Positions 47,165-56,547 of a stretch of 64,000 bases of DNA are shown here, piece by piece; position 1 is the stretch's first letter, and every line of letters starts with the position of its first letter. The notes below the pieces were generated by a model. It did no database searches. It was not told the DNA's origin and was given only the letters and a program-made list of their open reading frames with translations. The position numbers were made by a program, and so were the translations under genes. The stretch comes from a virus: positions 1-64,000 of the IMG/VR virus record IMGVR_UViG_3300036766_000194; one strand, 5' to 3'.

Positions 47165-48489
47165 TTGTCTTCTCCAACACCTAAAGGCCAATACTTAATC
47201 CCATTACACTCTGCAAGATTAGGTAATACACGCCAACAATCAACAACGATGCGGTCGGTTCCCGAACCGTCACGACGTTGCTCGGCAGTACGTGCCCAAG
47301 CGGTTGGTTCAAGAGCAATTACTTCAGGATAGGGAAGCATCACAATGACCAAATCAGTTTCTTCAATACATTGACGCAAATCAGTCATTCTTTTCACACC
47401 TCTTAGTATAGGACTAGAAAACAAGGGATCATAAACATAGAGGTCAACATATTTTTCATGAAGCGCAAGCATCATTTTCCAACCTGCCGATTCTTCAATG
47501 ACTTCGGATCCTATTTTGTAAGTTAATCCTATGATAGCTACTCGACGTCCTAGTGCTCGACTCATCACTCTTTTTACTAGTGAATCAACACGGTGAATAT
47601 TACTATTATGAACTTCTCTAGGAACAGAGACATCAACACCTAAAGATTCTCCCAGAGCCTTTAATGCAACATTGTCTCTCGGGAAACAGGGACCACCGAA
47701 GGCGACGCCACCCTTGAGGTATTTTATCCCGATACGACTATCGGCTCCAATTGCCGCCGCAACCACATCAACGTTGGCTCCCGATAATTTGTCACAAAAA
47801 TCAGCCAGCATGTTCGCATACGCGATTTTTGTAGTCACGAACGTGTTGACGGCAATCTTCGTCAACTCAGCCTCGACGGGCTTCATAAGAGCGATTATGG
47901 GAAAACTGTTAACAAATGTGCCATAGAATGTCTTCAGCGTGTCCCCGACACGGGAGTCGTCTGTTCCAATGAGGAGCAAGTCGGGGTTGTGTAAATCGTG
48001 AATCACGGACCCGAGTGCGATAAATTCCGGATTGTACGCAACACCGAAATCAACACCGTGTTTCTTTCCACTGGCGTGCTCAAGTGCCGCTGTGACCTCT
48101 GCTGTCTGACCAGGCATGACCGTGCTTGTCAAGATGATAGTGTGGTATGTGCTCTTTTGTGAGATGGCCGCACCGATACTTTCGCAAACGGGGAGCACAT
48201 ATTTAAGGGAAAATTTGCCATCTTCTTGTGAAGGCGTGGCGACAATGATGAAGGTCATATCGGTGTTGATAATTGCAGAACCCGTGTCAGTGGTGGCTGA
48301 GAGACGATTGGGTGGTAAAGAGCTTATAAGCTCTTCGAGTCCCGGTTCGCCGACGGGAGCATGACCGGAGTTAACGGTGTCACACTTGCTTGCATCGAGG
48401 TCCACGCCAATCAACATGTGGCCCGCCGCCGCGAAAACTGCACACATTGGAGAACCAAGTTTGCCGAGACCGATTACAGAAATTTTCAT
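47161..48489 (-). CDS. UDP-glucose/GDP-mannose 6-dehydrogenase family protein
   Basis: 442 aa from ATG 48489. VIGLGKLGSPMCAVF (NAD motif), ATPSQEDGKF, STVMPGQT, YNPEFIALG, GGPCFPRDN (catalytic Cys) and ESAGWKMM cover the three domains of nucleotide-sugar 6-dehydrogenases, which make uronic acids. Which sugar is not clear. Start at 48519 would add ten residues. It overlaps both neighbours by 4 bp. Confidence 0.85.
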   Translation of the reverse strand: MKISVIGLGKLGSPMCAVFAAAGHMLIGVDLDASKCDTVNSGHAPVGEPGLEELISSLPPNRLSATTDTGSAIINTDMTFIIVATPSQEDGKFSLKYVLPVCESIGAAISQKSTYHTIILTSTVMPGQTAEVTAALEHASGKKHGVDFGVAYNPEFIALGSVIHDLHNPDLLLIGTDDSRVGDTLKTFYGTFVNSFPIIALMKPVEAELTKIAVNTFVTTKIAYANMLADFCDKLSGANVDVVAAAIGADSRIGIKYLKGGVAFGGPCFPRDNVALKALGESLGVDVSVPREVHNSNIHRVDSLVKRVMSRALGRRVAIIGLTYKIGSEVIEESAGWKMMLALHEKYVDLYVYDPLFSSPILRGVKRMTDLRQCIEETDLVIVMLPYPEVIALEPTAWARTAEQRRDGSGTDRIVVDCWRVLPNLAECNGIKYWPLGVGEDK

Positions 48490-49256
48490 ATTGGCTCCGC
48501 TGTAATTAATAGATGCCAACCCAAAAATCGTTCAAGGATATGGAAGAGAACATTAGGCATCCAGCGGTAGTACCAGCATTTCACATATCGATGTTGAATG
48601 TAATCCGAAATCTTCCAAGGGAAAATATGGGTCTTACGAATCTCCGTGACCTTGAATCCCGCCTCATTTAACAGATCCTTAACTTCCTCCTTCGTCCATA
48701 CAGTAGCAATCGGACATCCAGCCTGAGCTTCCGGTTGTTGCATAGTAAGGTTCTTGATGCTCCACTTGGCATACAACATGATTTTAATCGTTGTGCCTTT
48801 GTGACAATATTTTCGCATTTCTTTAAGAACAGCTTCAGGATTAGGTGTGTGGTGAATGACACCAAACGAATAGATCAAATCGTAAGGTTCAACCGGGACG
48901 TACTTGGATAATTCTTCTGCATTGAGTTGGTAGAACGTGATCCAATCTTGAAGACTATAGACTTGCGAACGTTGGATTGAGAGCTTGAGAGATTCGTCGG
49001 ACAGATCAACGGCAGTGACCTTGCAGCCATACCGGGCGAAATTCATCGTATCGGTGCCAATTCCACATCCAACCTCTAAGACTTTGGAATCTTTGTGTTG
49101 AAAGAAATCTGCAAAGCCGGGTATGTGCGGTTCTACAAAATATTTTCGTTGCTCAACTTCATCAAAATATTGCCTGCTGCCAACGGGAGCTGTAGAGTGC
49201 CGTAGATTGCACGGCCTGGCATCCCAAAAATATCTAATAGTTTCAATTGTTGTCAT
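48486..49256 (-). CDS. SAM-dependent methyltransferase (class I)
   Basis: 256 aa from ATG 49256. VLEVGCGIGTDT is motif I, VTAVDLSDES the acidic loop, and YSFGVIHHTPNP motif IV/V of UbiE-like methyltransferases. Substrate is probably a sugar or lipid-linked glycan given the operon. Frame open further upstream to 49379, but that runs into the next gene. Confidence 0.8.
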   Translation of the reverse strand: MTTIETIRYFWDARPCNLRHSTAPVGSRQYFDEVEQRKYFVEPHIPGFADFFQHKDSKVLEVGCGIGTDTMNFARYGCKVTAVDLSDESLKLSIQRSQVYSLQDWITFYQLNAEELSKYVPVEPYDLIYSFGVIHHTPNPEAVLKEMRKYCHKGTTIKIMLYAKWSIKNLTMQQPEAQAGCPIATVWTKEEVKDLLNEAGFKVTEIRKTHIFPWKISDYIQHRYVKCWYYRWMPNVLFHILERFLGWHLLITAEPI

Positions 49257-49302
49257 CGCAACCCCTGATATCATTTTGGGTTGCGTAAAGCCTTTTAGAT
49301 GA

Positions 49303-50442
49303 TTAAATATCAGATTGTGTGGGGATAAAGAATTTTCCTTCATAGTTATACTTGAAACGTTCCATGATTTCCTGAGCATAATTCCATGAGAAGATGCAAG
49401 TGTAATCAGGTCGCGCTTCTAACCAATTCTTTGGATATAGAACCTCAGTTCTGGTTCCTGGAATAAATTTTTGAAATTTAGCCGGGGCATCATCTGCAAC
49501 TGCTTCAATCAAAGTGTGATCAATGTTGCAATAATTCATCATGACGGTTGCCTTAGCCGCCGCACCGAAACCCCATACTCGTTTGCCTTTTTCTTTTAAT
49601 TTAAGTAGGGTACTTTTTAGTTTGACGGCGATTTCATCTACTTGTTGTTGAAGTGTTGGCACTCCTTCTAGCCCCCACTCTTCAAACTGACAAGAAGTCC
49701 CGTTCTTGCTTGCTGTAATGCGCAGAGAACCCCCTTGTGATTCTAGATGCTCCACTTCTTGAATGTGAAGTCCATTTCGACCGAATAGGATGGCTAGAGA
49801 TTTGAAAGAAAAATAGAAAACATGCTCATGATAGATGGTGTCAAAATTGCCCTTACTTATTAAATCTCCAAAATAGGGAACTTCCACGATACAAACCCCG
49901 TCGGGCTTCAAAACTTCTGCGATTCCTGCAACAAAGTCATTGGTGCTGGGTACATGAGCTAAGACATTGTTAGCGTGAATCACATCGGCTTTGGGAAGTT
50001 GCTTCGCCAATTTCAGGGAGAAGAAATCTTGTACAGTGGGAATTCCTTTTAGGGCAGCTTCGTTAGCAGGTCCTCGCGCCGGATCTATTCCCAAGACCTG
50101 AATTCCTAACCCGTCATAGAACTGTAGTAAATAGCCGTCATTGCTTGCGATTTCTATCACCAAGGCATCTTCAGAGAGAGTTTTGCTAACCCGTTCTACC
50201 AAAGTTCGTGCCGCATTGACAACAGAATTGGACACTGTAGAATAGTAGAGATACTCCACAAACATCTTTTCAGGTAGCACAACGTCTCGTAATTGTCCTA
50301 GCGAACATGATAAACAATACATTACTTCTAGAGGATAGCACTCAAATGGAGAATCGGCGGTAGTCAGCAATTCGTTGGCAAGAGGCTGTTTCTTCAAGGA
50401 AAGAACTAGTTCAGTTGGCGCTCCACAACTTCTACAATTCAT
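49303..50442 (-). CDS. Sugar C-methyltransferase (Methyltransf_13/14 type)
   Basis: 379 aa. N-terminal CRSCGAP plus YCLSCSLGQ form the four-Cys zinc domain; IEIASNDGYLLQ is motif I; YHEHVFYFSF and VWGFGAAAKATVMMNY are the conserved blocks of NDP-hexose C-3-methyltransferases such as TylC3. It would add a methyl group to a keto-sugar nucleotide, giving a branched deoxysugar. Four-base overlap with the epimerase upstream. Confidence 0.85.
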   Translation of the reverse strand: MNCRSCGAPTELVLSLKKQPLANELLTTADSPFECYPLEVMYCLSCSLGQLRDVVLPEKMFVEYLYYSTVSNSVVNAARTLVERVSKTLSEDALVIEIASNDGYLLQFYDGLGIQVLGIDPARGPANEAALKGIPTVQDFFSLKLAKQLPKADVIHANNVLAHVPSTNDFVAGIAEVLKPDGVCIVEVPYFGDLISKGNFDTIYHEHVFYFSFKSLAILFGRNGLHIQEVEHLESQGGSLRITASKNGTSCQFEEWGLEGVPTLQQQVDEIAVKLKSTLLKLKEKGKRVWGFGAAAKATVMMNYCNIDHTLIEAVADDAPAKFQKFIPGTRTEVLYPKNWLEARPDYTCIFSWNYAQEIMERFKYNYEGKFFIPTQSDI

Positions 50443-51377
50443 AGACTTAACCCCTCAAGCATTTTGATGTTATAGTATTTTGGACTATCCCAATCGGAAA
50501 AACTCTCAACATTTGCCACCAATTCCTCCACTATCTGTTCCACCTTTTGTTGAGGATGGAATGACAAAATTGCTTTTGCTTTTGCCGTAGAAATCTTGTA
50601 ATTTCTAAGATCGGGACCCGATTTTGTTTTGACATTAACTTGGAGTATATCCGCAACTATTTTTCCAACTTTTCCCACCGTGTAGTTTTCAGAGGCAATG
50701 TTGAATGCTCCAGAAATAGCAAGATCGGCCTCTGTTGCTTTGATATATGCTTGAGTTGCATCGGAGATGCTTAGAATGGGTCTCCAAACCTCGGGGTTAA
50801 CAACCGTGATAGCCTTATCTTTCAGAGCTGATTTTACCATCGCATTCACAATAAGATCTAAACGCATGCGAGGACTATACCCACACACCGTTCCCATGCG
50901 GAATGCGATTACAGAAAAGATTTCATCTTGTAAGTGCAAAACTCCTTGCTCCCCAAGAAGTTTAGACATTGCGTAGGGGTGAGAACAAGAAGGGGAAAAA
51001 GTCTCTCTACACGATTCGTTTAGGGGAGCTTCATAGACTGAACAAGTGCTGGCATAGATAAATCGTTTAACCCCAGCCCGTTTGGCACAATATGCAAGAT
51101 AACTAGGAGCTGCCGCATTGAAGATGAAATTCTTTGCAGGCAAGATTTCAGCAGTAGGAACACTAGAAACTCCGGCCACAAAGATCACTTGATCGTACTG
51201 TTCTAGATCAGACTCTACTAGTTTGAAAACATCATTTTGGATTAGTTTAACGCTTGTGGGTAGGTAATTTCCAAACCAAAGTAGGTCTATGACATCTACG
51301 TCATATCCATGTTCCAACAAGGCTGGCACAAGCCGTGAACCAAGATATCCCGCTCCACCTGCAACTAGAATCTTCAT
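50439..51377 (-). CDS. NAD-dependent nucleotide-sugar epimerase/dehydratase
   Basis: 312 aa. VAGGAGYLGSRLV (NAD-binding), ASTCSVYEA and YAMSK (catalytic Tyr/Lys) are standard for extended short-chain dehydrogenases that epimerise or dehydrate nucleotide sugars. RFIYASTCSVYEAPLNES supports the family. Exact substrate not visible; with the C-methyltransferase it may feed a methyl-branched deoxysugar. Confidence 0.82.
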   Translation of the reverse strand: MKILVAGGAGYLGSRLVPALLEHGYDVDVIDLLWFGNYLPTSVKLIQNDVFKLVESDLEQYDQVIFVAGVSSVPTAEILPAKNFIFNAAAPSYLAYCAKRAGVKRFIYASTCSVYEAPLNESCRETFSPSCSHPYAMSKLLGEQGVLHLQDEIFSVIAFRMGTVCGYSPRMRLDLIVNAMVKSALKDKAITVVNPEVWRPILSISDATQAYIKATEADLAISGAFNIASENYTVGKVGKIVADILQVNVKTKSGPDLRNYKISTAKAKAILSFHPQQKVEQIVEELVANVESFSDWDSPKYYNIKMLEGLSL

Positions 51378-51415
51378 TCAATCTTCCCCTCTTTAGAGAG
51401 GGAAAGTCATGATTT

Positions 51416-51568
51416 TTAGAGATTTTCTAACTTTCCTGTACGCATCTTACGACCCCAATTGTCTTTAGCACATTCATCGCAAAGGACAATAACACTATCG
51501 TCGTAGCACCGTTCTTGGACGGTTTTGTCTTGCTTGGCGCAATATTGGCACATCAGTTCTTCAGACAT
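51416..51568 (-). CDS. Small zinc-ribbon protein
   Basis: 50 aa from ATG 51568. MCQYCAKQ and VLCDECAK give two CxxC pairs, a zinc ribbon. Overlaps the end of the glycosyltransferase-like gene by eight bases. Possibly a regulator or accessory of the operon. Confidence 0.55.
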   Translation of the reverse strand: MSEELMCQYCAKQDKTVQERCYDDSVIVLCDECAKDNWGRKMRTGKLENL

Positions 51569-52505
51569 TATGTGTTCTAAGACGAGCAGCCTGTTCAATG
51601 GCATTCACTCTATTTATGTATGTATGTTTTGCCGCAACTTCATCCATTAATTCATGCAAATCCTTGAGTGGAATTTGAGGCAGCTGTTCTTTTGCTGTAT
51701 AGAATAATTGGCGTGAATCTGAGTTGAAGATTAGACGGTCTTCAAAAACTGCATTAACATGTTTGGATGTTGTCACTCCATATTGACCATACGAGATATT
51801 CTTAAAGATTCGGCAAGGCGCATATCCTTGCATCTGAGAATTCGCGGGAATCGTTGGCGCGATATACGATTCCTGGACTAGTCTGATATTTTCTTCCAGA
51901 GTAACAGGAGGAGTACCAGAATAACCGCCTATAGCTCGGAACTCAATACCATTCTTTTGGCATTCATCAGCAAAAGGTGGAACGGTGCCACCGTTGTGTC
52001 GGGGTTCGTAAGTACCCACCCAATTGACCACTTTGCTTTCACTACGAAACACCCGATTGGGTTTGAGTGCTTCTATCTCGTGTGGAAGTAGATCAGTTGC
52101 CCATTGTATTTCCACCCCGTTTGGCGGGACAAAATAGGTGTTGATTGCAAGTTTGACGCAACCAGGCACACGGAGTTCACGATGTGTTCGTTCTTCTTCG
52201 TAATAATAGCACCAGAAATGGAGTTGAGGACAGTCTACAAGATATTCTCGGCACTTCGGGTCACCACCGTTGTAGTTAACATAAAGACAATCTTTACGCC
52301 GGGGGATATTAAGACATACATCATTTTCAGTTAGGAAGAGAGTGTTGGAAAAGTCAGAACCGTCATCTTCGTCAAGCCAGCGCACGTTCTTTCCCATGAA
52401 CTGAAGCGCCCTGTAGAACCCCGCGTGGATATAGGTGTGAGTATGCCAGTTATTCTTGAACCCCCAGATCACCCAGTTACAAGTGTCAAGGTTGAATTCA
52501 TTCAT
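51561..52505 (-). CDS. Glycosyltransferase-like protein (CgeB/YkvP-type)
   Basis: 314 aa from ATG 52505. Ends with NISYGQYGVTTSKHVNAVFED, resembling the phosphate/nucleotide-binding block of glycosyltransferase-family-1-like proteins that end in a DUF3880/CgeB style. The N-terminus (NWVIWGFKNNWHTHTYIHAG) reads like a glycan-acting enzyme. Overlaps the next gene by eight bases. Assignment by context and partial similarity. Confidence 0.55.
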   Translation of the reverse strand: MNEFNLDTCNWVIWGFKNNWHTHTYIHAGFYRALQFMGKNVRWLDEDDGSDFSNTLFLTENDVCLNIPRRKDCLYVNYNGGDPKCREYLVDCPQLHFWCYYYEEERTHRELRVPGCVKLAINTYFVPPNGVEIQWATDLLPHEIEALKPNRVFRSESKVVNWVGTYEPRHNGGTVPPFADECQKNGIEFRAIGGYSGTPPVTLEENIRLVQESYIAPTIPANSQMQGYAPCRIFKNISYGQYGVTTSKHVNAVFEDRLIFNSDSRQLFYTAKEQLPQIPLKDLHELMDEVAAKHTYINRVNAIEQAARLRTHNV

Positions 52506-53052
52506 GTGTCCACCAATCTTCAAAAGGAGTACGATTTTGATTCGGTCCCCAAGCTGGAGCAAGAACATCTGGCTTGATTAAGGTATAACCCGCACCAGAT
52601 AGAAGTTCCCGTTCTTTACGTTTAATTTCAGGTTCGTTATCGTGTTCTATCGTGATGACGTGAAATGAAAATCCAGCTTCTAATAATGCTTTCATAATGT
52701 CAGGTTCTTCGTCCATTAGGTCTAATGAAAGAAAGTCAATGATGCTGCCCAAGCCTGCTGCGGTTAATTCAGTTTTCCAATCAATGGTTAGCGCGTTTTC
52801 GCAAATGGCGTGGGTTATCCGCGAAGTGTTAAATTTTGCAACAATTTCAGGATTGTAGTCTACGCCAACCCCATGCCAACCGATTAGTTCCAAGCCATAA
52901 GTATTGTTGCAATCAAAAGGATCACCACAACCAATGTCTAAGAATGTTCCAGTGGAAAGTTTATGAGCCTTCGCCCAATCGTAGGCAAAACGGTCTTGTT
53001 CAACTTCTCCAAATGCTTTGTAGTTCATAAAGCTAAAACTTTCTTCAGCCAT
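52498..53052 (-). CDS. Methyltransferase-like protein (FkbM-like core)
   Basis: 184 aa. FLDIGCGDPFDCNNTY (motif I) and GVGVDYNPEI, then SIIDFLSLDLMDEEPDI, show a Rossmann methyltransferase fold; the LSLDLM position matches KMDIEG of the FkbM family. It overlaps the adjacent genes by a few bases in the compact operon. Confidence 0.7.
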   Translation of the reverse strand: MAEESFSFMNYKAFGEVEQDRFAYDWAKAHKLSTGTFLDIGCGDPFDCNNTYGLELIGWHGVGVDYNPEIVAKFNTSRITHAICENALTIDWKTELTAAGLGSIIDFLSLDLMDEEPDIMKALLEAGFSFHVITIEHDNEPEIKRKERELLSGAGYTLIKPDVLAPAWGPNQNRTPFEDWWTHE

Positions 53053-53831
53053 ATAGTTTTTTTGGCATGATAGTCATTTGATTGATGATTCCAATTAGAA
53101 CCGCTCACATAGTGTAGAATGGTAGGTGTGGTTTCTAACCAGTATTTCATGTAATTAGCAGGGGCAAAATCTACTTGAGGGTCATCGTAAATGCGTTCTT
53201 CTTTGACGTGAAGTCTAGTTAATTCTGGATGTGCTCTTAGATAGCAAAAGGTCTGACCACCTACATCTACTGGGATGCCTTCGGCTTTTCCACACCACCA
53301 ATTAATGCTTTCTGGTTCTGGAATTTGGCTTAAATCAGCTAAGAAAAAACCGCTATGCATATGTTCTGCACTTCTACCTACCGGAGTGTTGGAACTCTGT
53401 GGAACATAGATTATTTGATACTTTTGCAGATAATCTGTCAAACGGACAGGAGTCATCAGAAACATATCTGATTCAATAAACAATATCGGACCTTTTTCTT
53501 TTACAATGTAATTGTCCCAAGCCCAAGCGAGCGGATATGCGCAAGCAATACACGCATTGTAATATTCACCTGCTGAGGTAAATAGGGGGCAGGCTTCAAA
53601 ACTTTGGTAGTGATCTACTGTGGTTTGTTCTTTAATAACATCAATCATTGGAAGTCCCAGCCGTTCACACTCTGAGCGAATTTGTTTGGCGATTTGTTTA
53701 TCGTTGAGATCAAAGTGTGCGTTGTTAAGAATGGTGAGTATAAAATCTTCTTGCAGATGTTTTTGAAAGGACTTTAGTTGTAATTCGATAAAATCCGGTC
53801 GCTTATGTGAGGAAGTATAGATCTTTAGCAT
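53025..53831 (-). CDS. Glycosyltransferase (GT-A type)
   Basis: 268 aa. IYTSSHKRPDFIELQLKSFQ opens like GT-A nucleotide-sugar binding domains, and LFIESDMFLM supplies the DxD-like acidic pair near residue 118. HSGFFLADL and HYVSGSNWNH near the end are plausible acceptor-side loops. Specific sugar unknown. Confidence 0.65.
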   Translation of the reverse strand: MLKIYTSSHKRPDFIELQLKSFQKHLQEDFILTILNNAHFDLNDKQIAKQIRSECERLGLPMIDVIKEQTTVDHYQSFEACPLFTSAGEYYNACIACAYPLAWAWDNYIVKEKGPILFIESDMFLMTPVRLTDYLQKYQIIYVPQSSNTPVGRSAEHMHSGFFLADLSQIPEPESINWWCGKAEGIPVDVGGQTFCYLRAHPELTRLHVKEERIYDDPQVDFAPANYMKYWLETTPTILHYVSGSNWNHQSNDYHAKKTIWLKKVLAL

Positions 53832-53840
53832 CTTTGGTTC

Positions 53841-54506
53841 CTATTCGGTCAAACCCAATGAACGTAGTTTATTTCTCACATCCCAATACAAAGAGTTGCT
53901 TGTGGGCCATTCGGCATGGAACTCAACTTGCATTTGTTTGATATGATTTTTTAAAACTTCTGGTCCGGTGCTCATAATCACTTCGTGCTCTGCCCCTTCT
54001 ATATCCATTTTTACAAAATCCCAAATGGTGTCACCAAGAGCATCTGTAAGAGACACACAAGGTACCATAGTTGCGTCTGATATACCGCTTGTTTGAATTA
54101 GCCCATTACGACAAAAGTGTCCTCTTTCTGACTTGTGCCCACCACCTTGAAATTTTATTTCTCCTGTATATGTCCATATGGCCGCGTTGATGGCACTGAC
54201 CTTTAGACCAGTTTGCGTAAGCATATCGGTCAAGATTTTATAAGTTATAGGATCAGCTTCATAAGCAGTAACTTTAGCCCCATTAAGCGCCCAATACGCA
54301 GTAAGCAGCCCTGCGTTCGCCCCAATATCCAGGACGTTAGCTCCTGAAAATGGTTTGAAGTGTTGTTCATTATCGAGTATAAGAGTTTCTACGGACCATG
54401 GATTGTCTAAAGAGTCATGTTCATGTGTAAATTCAGGATGTTCCGAAGCCATTCGCGACCAGATCCTTAAACATGCTTCTTTGTGGGTTTCTTCTCTATC
54501 CTTCAT
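53841..54506 (-). CDS. FkbM-family methyltransferase
   Basis: 221 aa. VLDIGANAGLLTAYW and VTAYEADPITYKIL, then FVKMDIEGAEHEVI near 165 are the diagnostic FkbM signature (KMDIEGAE). Family members O-methylate sugars. Overlaps the next gene by 11 bases. Confidence 0.85.
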   Translation of the reverse strand: MKDREETHKEACLRIWSRMASEHPEFTHEHDSLDNPWSVETLILDNEQHFKPFSGANVLDIGANAGLLTAYWALNGAKVTAYEADPITYKILTDMLTQTGLKVSAINAAIWTYTGEIKFQGGGHKSERGHFCRNGLIQTSGISDATMVPCVSLTDALGDTIWDFVKMDIEGAEHEVIMSTGPEVLKNHIKQMQVEFHAEWPTSNSLYWDVRNKLRSLGLTE

Positions 54507-55866
54507 TGTTACCTTCTACATAAAATATTGTCTCTGTACATGCAGTGCCCCAAGCCTCGCCAACAATCGTCTCTTCTGTGTAACTTTGAAAATGCTTTGT
54601 CAAATCTTCTTTACGGAAAGAGAAAATCGGAATTCCAAATTCATCAAAACTTAGCAGCTGCGTTGTTTCTGCAAACGGGGTACAGATCACAATCGCGAGT
54701 TTCTTGCAAGATATCAATGCGTTTTTCAAGATAGCTTCCCACTCAAAATTATGTTCTAACACGTGGCGCAGAAGAATACCATAAGTGTTGGATTTGTGTT
54801 TTGCCAAGTCAGCGACTATATCGCAATAATCAGGTGTTCCATCCACCCCGGTATACTTATTTGTGACAAGTTTTTTCGCGTAAACTGTTCCGCAACCCCA
54901 ATCTTCCACTGGTCCGTGATCAATAAATGCTACAGATTTTCTATAGGTTTCTTCAACCCCATAGCACTCACCACCCATAGTGTCTTTTCTCGCCCCCATC
55001 CATCTGTTAAGCATGCTACGTTCCTCGGTAGGCCAGAGATCTGTGTGTAGGGTTCGCATTCTAGAAATCAATTCCTGTCGCTTTTTAGTTGCTTCTTGAA
55101 GCATAGACCCAGGCTTTTCTCGATAGTGAAAAAGACATTCAGGAAGAATTTTAATCTTATAACCTCGTTTCATAATGTCAAGCCAGAGATTCCAATCCTC
55201 ATAACCCGTTAAGTGCTTGTTATAACCACTTAAAGCCGGATTGTAGCCCCCAACTTCTTTCAACACTCCACGTTTAATCAAGGAGCAACAGGGAATATGA
55301 TTGTCTTCCATTAGCTGTTCAATAGTAGGTACCCATGTTTGCCACGTATAATCCCTAACACCAAACACAGCGGCCCAAGTTCCTACAACAGCCACGCGGT
55401 CTTTCATCAAGGGTACTACCTTACTCAGGTAATTTGATTCAATCCAATCATCGGCGTCAAGCGGGAGAATGAATTCGTGGAGTTCGGTAGAAGAAGCGTT
55501 GATCCCCGCATTTCGTGCTAAGGCAAGACCCATATTATTTTGTTTGAGGATTTTCATTTTTGGTGACCAATGAAGTTTCTCAGCAGCAGTTTGAGCTTCT
55601 TTTAAAGTCATGGGATTATCTTTATTTTTTTCTTCTCTATATTGTTGAGTGTAGTGAATTATCAGGGCATCAATAGTAGCCTGATAAACATATTCTATCT
55701 TTTTTAAATGAGACATGGCAACTTCGTAGGAATTATCAGTAGAACCATCATCAATGACAATTACTTCAACATTGGGATAGTCTTGACCGAGGGCTGATTC
55801 GATAGCCTGTGACAAATACTGTGCTTGATTGTAACAGGGAATGATAATAGATACCTTGTCTGACAT
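54496..55866 (-). CDS. GT2 glycosyltransferase with C-terminal methyltransferase-like part
   Basis: 456 aa. The first 270 residues are a GT2 enzyme: VSIIIPCYNQAQYLSQAIES, VIVIDDGSTDNSY, LPLDADDWI (DxD) and a GYEDWNLWLD motif. The last 130 residues (VEDWGCGTVYAKKL, LRHVLEHNFEWEAIL) look like a class I methyltransferase fold, giving a bifunctional enzyme. One base separates it from the neighbouring gene. Confidence 0.8.
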   Translation of the reverse strand: MSDKVSIIIPCYNQAQYLSQAIESALGQDYPNVEVIVIDDGSTDNSYEVAMSHLKKIEYVYQATIDALIIHYTQQYREEKNKDNPMTLKEAQTAAEKLHWSPKMKILKQNNMGLALARNAGINASSTELHEFILPLDADDWIESNYLSKVVPLMKDRVAVVGTWAAVFGVRDYTWQTWVPTIEQLMEDNHIPCCSLIKRGVLKEVGGYNPALSGYNKHLTGYEDWNLWLDIMKRGYKIKILPECLFHYREKPGSMLQEATKKRQELISRMRTLHTDLWPTEERSMLNRWMGARKDTMGGECYGVEETYRKSVAFIDHGPVEDWGCGTVYAKKLVTNKYTGVDGTPDYCDIVADLAKHKSNTYGILLRHVLEHNFEWEAILKNALISCKKLAIVICTPFAETTQLLSFDEFGIPIFSFRKEDLTKHFQSYTEETIVGEAWGTACTETIFYVEGNNEG

Positions 55867-56547
55867 TTATCGTTGTCCTCTCTTTTCTAATACCATAAAA
55901 ATGGGTTTGTATTGAGAAGCAGGCCAGCCGTAATTTCCTGTGTAACTCTCAGGATAGCAAAATGAAGGTGAAAGTACAAGAGCCGGAGGATGGTCAAATA
56001 AATAACGATTCAGATGGCTTTCATCATGCCAAACTGCGACAATGCCCTTGGCTTTGTCTGAGTCTACTCCTTGGCGAATCACTTCTGCCATCTTTAAATA
56101 GGCTTCGCTTGTTCCGCCGTTAAATCCCCCACAAAAGTATGTACACAGATGAGGTAGATAGGCAGCAGACTCAGGATTTCTTTCGGGTGAACCTTGCTGA
56201 TTTTGTACATGATATCCAGAATGAACCGTGGCTGTAATACCTTCTGAGAATATGTCTTCTTCTTCTACCGGAGCAACAAACAATGCGTCAGCATCGCCAT
56301 AAAAGATGTTATCGTATTTTGATAGTAAGTCTCGTTGGGATAGTACAATGTGGTAACGATAGAGTGTGGCATCCGGATAGCCTAGCGGCTCCTGTGTAAA
56401 CTGATAACACACATCAAAGGGTTCTTCTCTGTCCGTGAACAAGATAACGTCATGGGGCACAAAGAATTTCTTTGCTGAGGCAATTAGATCCTCTGCAAAT
56501 TTCCAGTATCGTGGTCTAGTTGCTATGATTATCAGAGCTGTACTCAT
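55867..56547 (-). CDS. GT6-family glycosyltransferase
   Basis: 226 aa from ATG 56547. FYGDADALFVAPV (DxD), ATVHSGYH, ERNPESAAYLP, FCGGFNGGTSEAYLKM, and GIVAVWHDESHLNRYLF are the classic GT6 (ABO-type alpha-1,3-Gal/GalNAc transferase) blocks, shared with bacterial and phage members. It lacks a membrane anchor, as bacterial forms do. Overlaps the fucosyltransferase gene by 4 bp. Confidence 0.85.
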   Translation of the reverse strand: MSTALIIIATRPRYWKFAEDLIASAKKFFVPHDVILFTDREEPFDVCYQFTQEPLGYPDATLYRYHIVLSQRDLLSKYDNIFYGDADALFVAPVEEEDIFSEGITATVHSGYHVQNQQGSPERNPESAAYLPHLCTYFCGGFNGGTSEAYLKMAEVIRQGVDSDKAKGIVAVWHDESHLNRYLFDHPPALVLSPSFCYPESYTGNYGWPASQYKPIFMVLEKRGQR

